A stretch of DNA of 7,583 nucleotides from JBBKWG01 sp037968835 (GTDB taxonomy: Bacteria > Pseudomonadota > Alphaproteobacteria > Rhodobacterales > Rhodobacteraceae). Made by a program: the position numbers and the translations under genes. Shown here piece after piece: positions 1 to 6,239 of the stretch; the stretch's first letter is position 1; every line of letters starts with the position of its first letter. Where the stretch lies: contig JBBKWG010000186.1 of the NCBI GenBank assembly GCA_037968835.1, positions 1 to 7,583 of the forward strand, written 5' to 3'. The notes beneath the pieces are model-generated. The model was not told where the DNA came from. It worked only from the letters and a program-made list of their open reading frames with translations, and searched no databases.

Positions 1-226
1 TCCCGTGGCCGAAGTGACCGACAATGGCGGCCTCAGCGTCAGCGGCATACGCATCCATATGGACGCCATCATCGCTGACGGATTCCGAATAGTGCGAAGC
101 CTCAACCTGATGCGCCGCGCTTGGTCCGGAATACGCTTCTCCAACAGCGCCACCCGCAAGCGCACTCATCGACGCCAAAGAAAGCGACATGAGAAATACC
201 AGGCAAAGCGCGAACCACCGTTTCAT
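1..226 (-). CDS. Small exported His-containing protein, N-terminal part
   Basis: The reading frame is open from an ATG at 224-226 to the left edge, giving 75 residues with no stop, so the gene is cut by the window. Residues 1-24 form a clear Sec signal peptide: MKRW, then a hydrophobic core, ending in the AxA site A22-L23-A24 before GGAV. The mature part seen is small and polar, with histidines at 39, 45, 57, 71 and 74 and no cysteine. It lies 159 bases downstream of the diheme cytochrome on the same strand, so it may belong to the same cytochrome/metal cluster, but no good Shine-Dalgarno precedes it. A 6-base inverted repeat (252-257/266-271) sits in its leader. I do not recognise the family. 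Metal binding by the histidines is only a guess, based on the neighbours. The plus-strand frame across this stretch is an antisense shadow. Confidence 0.6.
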   Translation of the reverse strand, partial: MKRWFALCLVFLMSLSLASMSALAGGAVGEAYSGPSAAHQVEASHYSESVSDDGVHMDAYAADAEAAIVGHFGHG

Positions 227-385
227 ACCGGAAAAGGTGATCCGTTTGCCTTCGGAGTCAATCCGCTCCGAGCGACCTCACTGGCGTTGCACGTCAAAGT
301 GACCAAGCGCCGTCGTGCGATGTAGGCAGGTGTTCGCTCGCCCACCCGTTCTAGGCCAACGAATCCAACAGATTTGGCAACGAAC

Positions 386-1363
386 CTAGTTCTCACGGGT
401 CATGTCCATCGTCGAATGATCCACGTTGGTCGCAATCGGCCCCGATTGAGGTTCCGCCTCGAGCGGCACACCCGTCCCGTCCGGGTCCATCAGGTATGTC
501 GCGATTGCCAGTCGATCCTCGTCGGCAAGATAGGACGTTCCCTGTTTCACGACTTCGGTCATGCTGCCCCCGAATGCGTCGCCATCAGGCAGAATCCCCG
601 ACTTCAGCGCGAGGGCCAGATTGGCCACGGTCCAGCCCCGCTTCGCCAGATCTTCAGCCCGGATCGACGGTGCCTTGCTGCCGCCGGGCAACTTGTCGTT
701 TCCCGCAAAGGCCTGGCTTTCCTTCAGCCCGCCAGCAAGGTTGCGCCCTGTGTGGCACGCGGCGCAATGCGCGGCACCCGCGACCAGAAGTCGGCCGCGG
801 TTCCAGGCATCCGAAGTGCCCATGAGCGCATCGACGTCCGGCGCGTCAAGATAGGCCGCGCGCCAGAGTTTCAGCCCCGGGCGTATGCGGAACGGGAACT
901 TGATACGGCTCCGCTCTGCTGGCGTGGCGACAGCCGGGACGGTGCGGAAGGCGGTCCAGAGATCCGAGATCTCCTGATCCGTGAAGCTGGCGTAGAACGA
1001 ATAGGTGAACACCGGGTAATAGGGCTTGCCCTCGGGTGACACGCCCTGCCTGACGGCTCTGGCGAAATCCTGGATCGTCCAGCGACCAATCCCGGCCTCG
1101 GAATGCGGCGTGATATTGGGCGGAACGAAATTGCCGAACGGCGTATCCAGTGGCGCGCCCCCGGCAAACGCTTCGCCCCCGGCTTCGGTATCGCTATGAC
1201 ACGCCACGCAGCCGCTTGCCCGCGCTAGATACGCACCGTTCAGCGCGTCGCCCGCAGGAAACGACGCCGGTTCCGGCTCTCCGATGGGCCAGAAAGCCAG
1301 CCCCAGAACACCCAGAACGGCGATGGCCGGCACCACGAGAACGAGGAGGAATAATCCACGCAT
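386..1363 (-). CDS. Membrane-anchored diheme cytochrome c
   Basis: This is a 325-residue periplasmic electron-transfer protein. Residues 3-25 are a hydrophobic anchor or uncleaved signal. Two class I cytochrome c domains follow, with haem sites CVACH at 52-56 and CAACH at 200-204. The fold resembles the cytochrome subunits of alcohol, gluconate and related membrane dehydrogenases: NITP...GIGRWT at 83-96 in domain 1, and GGSMTEVV with a likely axial Met268 in domain 2. Domain 1 has no methionine between its haem site and residue 181, so its sixth haem ligand is not the usual Met. The C-terminus carries DHSTMDM at 315-321, a Met/His motif of copper-protein type. The start is supported by AAGGA at 1372-1376, eight bases upstream. 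It begins three bases after the cytochrome c' stop, so the two are cotranscribed. No dehydrogenase gene is adjacent, so the electron partner is unknown. Confidence 0.92.
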   Translation of the reverse strand: MRGLFLLVLVVPAIAVLGVLGLAFWPIGEPEPASFPAGDALNGAYLARASGCVACHSDTEAGGEAFAGGAPLDTPFGNFVPPNITPHSEAGIGRWTIQDFARAVRQGVSPEGKPYYPVFTYSFYASFTDQEISDLWTAFRTVPAVATPAERSRIKFPFRIRPGLKLWRAAYLDAPDVDALMGTSDAWNRGRLLVAGAAHCAACHTGRNLAGGLKESQAFAGNDKLPGGSKAPSIRAEDLAKRGWTVANLALALKSGILPDGDAFGGSMTEVVKQGTSYLADEDRLAIATYLMDPDGTGVPLEAEPQSGPIATNVDHSTMDMTREN

Positions 1364-1366
1364 TGC

Positions 1367-2035
1367 TCAGTTCCTTCCCTGCCGGTATCGCGCATGACAG
1401 GCCGAACACGTGCCGCCGATCCGCTCGTAAATCTCGGCGACCGCAAGAGTGCCGGGATCGAATGCGGCTTGTGCCGACATCTCGGTTTTGCCAGCCGCAC
1501 GATTGCGATCCTGCCGCGCGGAATAGCCCAGAAGCATGGCGATTTCCTGCTGTCGGGCCACGTCGGGGTCCGCCTGTCCGGCGTCTCCCATATCCATGGC
1601 GCTGTGGTCCATCTGCATGTCGCCACTCGGGGCCGGATCGGCCACTCCGTCCAGTCCCAGTGCTGCCGAATCCGACAAGGCCACGGCATATTGCTCCAGT
1701 TCATCCGCCAATTCGGCAAACACGTCCCACTCGCTCCAGATTTCGCCCTTGGCAAAAGTCACGCCCTGCGTGCTGCCCTCCGGGAACAGCGCGCGCATGG
1801 ATTCGCCTGCATGGCTTGCAATTACAAAACCCGATTCCGACACCTTGAGCGCGTCATAGGGCACTGCCCCCTGCACGATCGGTGCAAGATCGCGCATCAA
1901 GTCGCGCATCGCGGTCATTCCGTTCATGCGCTCAAGCACGATCCCGGTCGCGCCGCTGTGTCCAAGGGCAAGGCTGGCCGACATGGCAAGTCCCAGTGCC
2001 GTCCCGCCCGCGATAAGTTTTCTCTGCCTGTTCAT
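1367..2035 (-). CDS. Cytochrome c' (class II) with Met/His-rich insertion
   Basis: This is a 222-residue periplasmic class II cytochrome c. I chose the ATG at 2033-2035, 25 codons inside the longest frame, because it opens a proper signal peptide: MNRQRK, then a hydrophobic stretch, with likely cleavage after LALG at residue 25. A purine-rich but weak ribosome site precedes it. The body shows the family's helices: RMNGM-type helix 1, LFPEGS at 83-88 and AKGEIWSEWDVF at 95-106. The haem site CSACH at 210-214 lies at the extreme C-terminus, followed by ARYR. Usual cytochromes c' have about 125-150 mature residues; this one has about 197. The extra length is an insertion at about 128-190, before the haem helix, containing DMQMDHSAMDM at 139-149. 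Family members bind NO or CO or act in electron transfer; the insertion suggests copper binding, which is inferred. The diheme cytochrome gene follows three bases later. Confidence 0.9.
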   Translation of the reverse strand: MNRQRKLIAGGTALGLAMSASLALGHSGATGIVLERMNGMTAMRDLMRDLAPIVQGAVPYDALKVSESGFVIASHAGESMRALFPEGSTQGVTFAKGEIWSEWDVFAELADELEQYAVALSDSAALGLDGVADPAPSGDMQMDHSAMDMGDAGQADPDVARQQEIAMLLGYSARQDRNRAAGKTEMSAQAAFDPGTLAVAEIYERIGGTCSACHARYRQGRN

Positions 2036-2128
2036 TTTTCTTTCTTTCGTTCCGATTTTCGAGCTCTCGACTTCAAGTGATCGCGACCAAGAGCAAGGGG
2101 CGTTGCGCACGATCCTGAATTTGCGGGT

Positions 2129-2147
2129 CGTCTCCGGAAAGGAGGCG
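2129..2147. repeat. Short hairpin upstream of cytochrome c'
   Basis: Arms of seven bases (2129-2135 and 2141-2147) flank a five-base GGAAA loop. The stem is complete on the plus strand with one G-T pair; read from the minus strand it has a C-A mismatch. It lies between the stop of the small exported protein (2183) and the start of cytochrome c' (2035). No T-run follows on either strand, so a factor-independent terminator is not supported. It may be chance. Confidence 0.25.
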
Positions 2148-2182
2148 GCAATGCCAATCCAGCTAATGGCGTCTTTCAGGGA

Positions 2183-2560
2183 TCAGAACGTGCTTCGCGG
2201 CGGAGGCAAATCTATGCGAGGCAACGGGTAGCTCAGGAATTGAGCGTCTGGCGGGGCCAGTGTCAGGCGGGATTGCTGAAGAGCGTCCGCCTTTGAAAAT
2301 CTTGTCGGGAAAATGAATGCCAAACACAACGAGACACCGTGGCAAGGTCCGGTGCTGGCGGGATCGGAATGGTGATCGCCATCTGAAGTCGATAGTTGAT
2401 GATCCGGCGCAGCATTGGAAGACGCATTGACCGTTCCGGCAGCCGACACGGCAAGCACAAGTCCGAAAACGACAAGCGCGGTACCCACCGAAGCGGCCAG
2501 ACGGCGAACAAGCTCAACAAGCGTGTTCACGCAAATTCTGTCGTTAGTAGTCGCCGCCAT
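2183..2560 (-). CDS. Small exported or membrane His/Cys protein, DUF2946-like
   Basis: This is a 125-residue protein with one hydrophobic segment at about 23-42 that acts as signal or anchor, followed by a polar stretch with H54, H63, H64, C73-H74 and C79, and a proline-rich end (PLPRIDLPPPRSTF). The layout of signal, His/Cys cluster (CHGVSLC) and Pro/Arg tail recalls small DUF2946-type proteins often encoded beside copper-resistance genes; I recognise the style, not a firm match. The start is uncertain. The ATG at 2558-2560 has no clear Shine-Dalgarno, and an in-frame GTG at 2528-2530 (Val11) would put the hydrophobic segment nearer the N-terminus, as in a normal signal peptide. It is the first recognisable gene of the minus-strand cytochrome run, 147 bases before cytochrome c'. 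Overlapping frames on both strands are open here, which lowers confidence. Confidence 0.55.
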   Translation of the reverse strand: MAATTNDRICVNTLVELVRRLAASVGTALVVFGLVLAVSAAGTVNASSNAAPDHQLSTSDGDHHSDPASTGPCHGVSLCLAFIFPTRFSKADALQQSRLTLAPPDAQFLSYPLPRIDLPPPRSTF

Positions 2561-2592
2561 CCCGCGTCGTGCCTGCCTGATCTTATGACCCC

Positions 2593-2613
2593 GATGACGC
2601 GGTTCGCGTCATC
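2593..2613. repeat. Perfect 9-base inverted repeat, 3-base spacer
   Basis: GATGACGCG (2593-2601), spacer GTT, then CGCGTCATC (2605-2613). The arms are perfectly complementary and GC-rich. The repeat lies 33-53 bases upstream of the ATG of the small exported protein, where an operator or a 5'-leader hairpin of the minus-strand transcript would be expected. No T-run is next to it, so a terminator is unlikely. A dimeric regulator's operator is an equal alternative. Which protein would bind is unknown. Confidence 0.65.
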
Positions 2614-2724
2614 TTCGGTCGCTGCTCTCGCCAGTTTCTCAAGTCGAACCGGTCTTCGGCGAAACGCTAGATCAATGATCCAAACAAGGCAAACAGTTGG
2701 TGCCCGTTCAGGCTTGGCTCGGCC

Positions 2725-2766
2725 GGAATCCGCAGCAACCTGTTGCCTGAATTCCATTCGAGGCAA
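2725..2766. repeat. Overlapping, mutually exclusive inverted repeats
   Basis: One hairpin pairs 2743-2752 with 2756-2766: ten base pairs around a TCC loop, with a single bulged G at 2760. A second set of pairings overlaps it: GCAAC (2735-2739) with GTTGC (2742-2746), and outer arms GGAAT (2725-2729) with ATTCC (2751-2755). The two folds share 2743-2755 and cannot form together. This could be an attenuator-like leader, an operator cluster or chance. There is no adjacent T-run. Confidence 0.45.
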
Positions 2767-2996
2767 GCTATCATTGCATGAAGTCACCGCGCGTCCGGTC
2801 CAACTCTTTCACGAATTTGAGTAAATTCAGAAGGCCAGGAAAACCAAGCGACAACGCATTCCGGGACCGGGCGCTTTCGGAACTTCCTTTGTGCAACATA
2901 TCCCACGCAGATCGCGTAAAATGTTCCAGCCGCGATTGCGGAAACATGGCAGATGCGCCAAAACACCACTCGGTCGACACTGCTTGTATCTATTGC

Positions 2997-3002
2997 GAGG
3001 AA
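2997..3002 (+). promoter_or_regulatory. Ribosome binding site deciding the lipoprotein start
   Basis: GAGGAA lies eight bases upstream of the ATG at 3011. The frame is open for another 40 codons upstream, but this site plus the signal peptide beginning right at that ATG fix the start there. Confidence 0.75.
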
Positions 3003-3010
3003 TAGCACTC

Positions 3011-3298
3011 ATGAAAACTGATAACCGGATTCTGCTTTTGGTCACGTTCCTGCTTGGTGCGTGCAGCGCCTCGGACATGAGCCCTGCCACCAGCAGCAGT
3101 CCCGGAGCCACGGATTTGCCGGAAGGCGTTGTCGCCATGGCAGCACCCAATCAGGATCTCGCGTCCGCGCGGGTCAATCCGGCGGACGGATGCTACTGGT
3201 ATCGCCATCGCGGACCGGTCGAAACAACCCTGCTTCCGCTCAGAACTCCCAAGGGAAATCCGATCTGCACAAGGCCAGTCGAACCAGCCGCTAGCTAA
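3011..3298 (+). CDS. Small lipoprotein of unknown function
   Basis: This is a 95-residue protein with a textbook lipoprotein signal: MKTDNR, a hydrophobic core, then the lipobox LLGAC with the modified cysteine at residue 18. The mature chain of about 78 residues starts with a Ser/Ala/Pro-rich flexible stretch. It ends in a compact part, DGCYWYRHRGPVET...GNPICTR, holding two cysteines about 28 residues apart that could form a disulfide in the periplasm. No enzyme motif is seen and I do not recognise a named family. It is the only plus-strand gene here and stands alone: a divergent spacer precedes it, and the L,D-transpeptidase gene converges on it from the other side. The residue after the lipid-bearing Cys is Ser rather than Asp, so outer-membrane sorting is the default expectation. 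Confidence 0.75.
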   Translation: MKTDNRILLLVTFLLGACSASDMSPATSSSPGATDLPEGVVAMAAPNQDLASARVNPADGCYWYRHRGPVETTLLPLRTPKGNPICTRPVEPAAS

Positions 3299-3308
3299 AA
3301 TTCCCCGA

Positions 3309-3330
3309 AACCTGGGGATTGATCCAGGTT
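3309..3330. terminator. Hairpin in the convergent junction, possible terminator
   Basis: AACCTGG (3309-3315) and CCAGGTT (3324-3330) form a perfect seven-base stem with an eight-base loop, ten bases after the lipoprotein stop and 67 bases past the L,D-transpeptidase stop on the other strand. Reading the minus strand, the stem is followed by TCGGGGAATTTT, an imperfect T-rich tail; the plus strand has none. An overlapping alternative stem, TCCCC/GGGGA (3302-3306/3314-3318), is also possible. Position favours a terminator; the weak tails limit confidence. Confidence 0.45.
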
Positions 3331-3397
3331 GGACCGAGGTTCGGACTCACGGCGTCAGTTACTCGTTCCAACCCGGTCAGTGCGCGCAAAAGCCAGA

Positions 3398-4144
3398 TCA
3401 GCTATGCGCGCCCAAAGATCCCTCGGGCGGATACAGATAGGCCGTCGATCCTATCTCGACCAGATCGTAAAGCCCGATGATGTGGGCCATGACCATCCGG
3501 ACACAGCCGGAACTGGCCCGGCTTCCGATCGAACGCGGCTGCGGTGTGCCGTGAATCCGAAGGTAGGTGTCGCGTCTGCCGACGAACAGGTACAAAGCGC
3601 GTGAGCCCAGTGGGTTCGACGGGCCGCCGTTCACGCCGTCTTCGAACTGCGCATAGGTTGCCGGATCGCGCTCGATCATATCCTTCGTCGGACGCCATGT
3701 AGGCCACTTGTTCTTGCGACGGATCGAATAGGTTCCCGGCTCGTAAAGATTGCCACGGGCGATGGCGACCCCGAAGCGCAGGGCGCTGCCGTCATTCTGG
3801 ACGTGATAAAGGTAACGCGCCACGGCATCGACGTGGATGTCGCCGGGGGTCAGGCCATCGTTTGCGTCAACCCGCGTCGGCAGAAAGCGCGGATGCAGAC
3901 CCCAGGGATTGGATGTCGCCGGATTGTAATTCGCTGGCGTCACCTGACCGTCCCACGCCGGCCATTTCGATGGTGGCGAGACTGGCGCAGGCCCAGGCGC
4001 AGGTTCGGGCATCTCGGCGGTTTCCAAAGAAACCTCCGGGGCCACTGGGGATCCCAGCGCGTCGGGTTCGGCGAAGGCCACGCCAGCCAACGGCGGCGAG
4101 AACAGAGTGGCCGTAGCCACAACGAAATGGCGCCTGGTCAACAT
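3398..4144 (-). CDS. L,D-transpeptidase (YkuD family), Tat-exported
   Basis: This is a 248-residue periplasmic enzyme of the YkuD fold, which makes 3-3 peptidoglycan crosslinks or attaches proteins to peptidoglycan using an active-site cysteine. The N-terminus is a twin-arginine signal (TRRHFVV at 3-9, hydrophobic to about 20, AFA before residue 26). A Pro/Glu-rich linker covers about 44-60. The catalytic domain covers about 100-240: IHGTPQP with His198, then SSGCVRM with Cys214 and Arg216. The usual SHGCxR is SSGCVR here, a common variant that keeps the key residues. RGNLYEPGTYSI at 130-141 and WPTWRPT at 147-153 fit alphaproteobacterial members. AGGAG (plus positions 4154-4158) lies nine bases upstream of the ATG and supports the start. 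The gene is monocistronic, with a 310-base spacer upstream. The exact product (crosslinker or protein anchorer) cannot be told from sequence. Confidence 0.93.
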   Translation of the reverse strand: MLTRRHFVVATATLFSPPLAGVAFAEPDALGSPVAPEVSLETAEMPEPAPGPAPVSPPSKWPAWDGQVTPANYNPATSNPWGLHPRFLPTRVDANDGLTPGDIHVDAVARYLYHVQNDGSALRFGVAIARGNLYEPGTYSIRRKNKWPTWRPTKDMIERDPATYAQFEDGVNGGPSNPLGSRALYLFVGRRDTYLRIHGTPQPRSIGSRASSGCVRMVMAHIIGLYDLVEIGSTAYLYPPEGSLGAHS

Positions 4145-4153
4145 GGTAGGGAT

Positions 4154-4158
4154 CTCCT
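4154..4158 (-). promoter_or_regulatory. Ribosome binding site of the L,D-transpeptidase
   Basis: AGGAG on the minus strand, nine bases before the ATG at 4142-4144. It is a strong match and supports that start, at which the Tat signal begins immediately. Confidence 0.75.
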
Positions 4159-4172
4159 GATTGGCAGACTTG

Positions 4173-4185
4173 AATATAGCATATT
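4173..4185 (-). promoter_or_regulatory. AT-rich promoter-like patch for the L,D-transpeptidase
   Basis: An AT-rich island in GC-rich DNA, 28-40 bases upstream of the start codon. It contains TATATT and TATGCT as possible -10 boxes within a 13-base palindrome (AATAT-AGC-ATATT). No convincing -35 hexamer stands 16-18 bases upstream, so the sigma factor is unclear. The palindrome could equally be an operator overlapping the promoter. Confidence 0.35.
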
Positions 4186-4224
4186 TGTTTACTTAGTGCG
4201 TGCGCTTCTGGCATCGACTCCCGA

Positions 4225-4253
4225 TGGACAGTCCAGTCACATATGCGTGTGAC
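4225..4253. repeat. Two abutting palindromes
   Basis: TGGAC-A-GTCCA (4225-4235) is followed without a gap by GTCACA-N6-TGTGAC (4236-4253); both are perfect. They lie 81-109 bases upstream of the L,D-transpeptidase start, a plausible operator distance. The second has the half-sites of a CRP site in outward rather than inward order, so it is not a standard CRP box. The binding protein is unknown. Confidence 0.55.
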
Positions 4254-4294
4254 GTCAAAGGCATACGGGGAGTGTTGCAAATTTAACCACGGCA

Positions 4295-4309
4295 TTTTCT
4301 GGTAGAAAA
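4295..4309. repeat. AT-rich 15-base palindrome
   Basis: TTTTCT (4295-4300), spacer GGT, AGAAAA (4304-4309): perfect six-base arms. It is either a small operator or a weak hairpin downstream of the ABC operon. On the minus strand the second arm is AGAAAA, so there is no terminal T-run after the stem. Confidence 0.35.
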
Positions 4310-4377
4310 GCTACGCGAATGCTCCCAGACAACAGCGTGATTCTCAGGCGATTCCAAGAGCTTTGAGCATTAGAAAC

Positions 4378-4417
4378 ACCGACGCGATACCGACGTAATA
4401 CCGACGTGATACCGATA
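4378..4417. repeat. 11-base tandem repeat, three and a half units
   Basis: The core ACCGACG begins at 4378, 4389 and 4400, and a degenerate copy ACCGATA begins at 4411, all exactly 11 bases apart. The fuller unit is (G/A)(A/T)TACCGACG with small changes. Eleven-base spacing puts every copy on about the same face of the DNA. It lies 38-77 bases past the stop of the ABC ATPase gene and over 230 bases upstream of the transpeptidase. It is too short and isolated to call a replication iteron array; the function is unknown. Confidence 0.7.
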
Positions 4418-4454
4418 AGGTGCCAGCCGGTGAATTACGCGCACCGCACAGCGA

Positions 4455-6235
<1,781 letters not shown>

Positions 6236-6239
<4 letters not shown>

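Larger units (their letters stand above)
2561..3010. other. Divergent intergenic region, no convincing gene
   Basis: These 450 bases separate the minus-strand small exported protein from the plus-strand lipoprotein, so promoters for both directions should lie here, though I cannot name clean -35/-10 pairs. Several short frames are open on both strands: plus 2778-3005 (75 residues, four C-terminal-half cysteines), minus 2771-2980 (69 residues, GTG start) and minus 2527-2787 (86 residues, GTG start, stop overlapping a GTG of the next gene as GTGA). None has a good ribosome site, a recognisable domain or a signal sequence, and they contradict each other. Strong inverted repeats at 2593-2613 and 2725-2766 argue for a regulatory or structured-RNA role. 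A decayed gene is also possible. Confidence 0.6.
4145..4454. other. Intergenic region rich in palindromes and repeats
   Basis: These 310 bases lie between the end of the ABC ATPase gene and the start of the L,D-transpeptidase gene, both minus strand. I find no gene here: the longer open frames are antisense extensions of the transpeptidase. The stretch holds a ribosome site and AT-rich promoter-like patch next to the transpeptidase, two abutting palindromes (4225-4253), an AT-rich palindrome (4295-4309) and an 11-base tandem repeat (4378-4417). A weak CGGTG/CACCG hairpin near 4429-4446 is the only terminator-like element after the ATPase stop, and it lacks a T-run. Confidence 0.7.

Noticed and set aside
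5..325. Plus-strand frame of 106 residues at the left edge
   Set aside because: It is antisense to a minus-strand frame with a clear signal peptide; its own product is Arg-rich and has no domain.
464..469. Inactive second ATPase domain because Walker B reads ADES in the ABC protein (residues 464-469)
   Set aside because: The catalytic Glu468, Walker A lysine, signature serine and H-loop histidine are all present; Pro to Ser here is tolerated in the family.
374..1039. Plus-strand frames across the diheme cytochrome
   Set aside because: Antisense shadows in GC-rich DNA; the minus strand encodes two haem sites and family motifs.
2036..2110. Longer N-terminus for cytochrome c' (start at 2110)
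   Set aside because: The extra 25 residues are not signal-like; the internal ATG at 2033-2035 starts a proper signal peptide.
2778..3005. Plus-strand 75-residue frame just upstream of the lipoprotein
   Set aside because: No ribosome site at a useful distance, no domain, and its end coincides with the lipoprotein's ribosome site; kept only as part of the spacer description.
4236..4253. CRP-binding site
   Set aside because: A CRP site is TGTGA-N6-TCACA; here the half-sites are in the reverse order.
3867..4295. Minus-strand 142-residue frame overlapping the L,D-transpeptidase start
   Set aside because: Out of frame with a clearly real Tat-signal YkuD protein and without motifs of its own.
4378..4417. 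CRISPR or plasmid iteron array
   Set aside because: Units are 11 bases with no spacers, only three and a half copies, and no Cas or replication-initiator gene is nearby.
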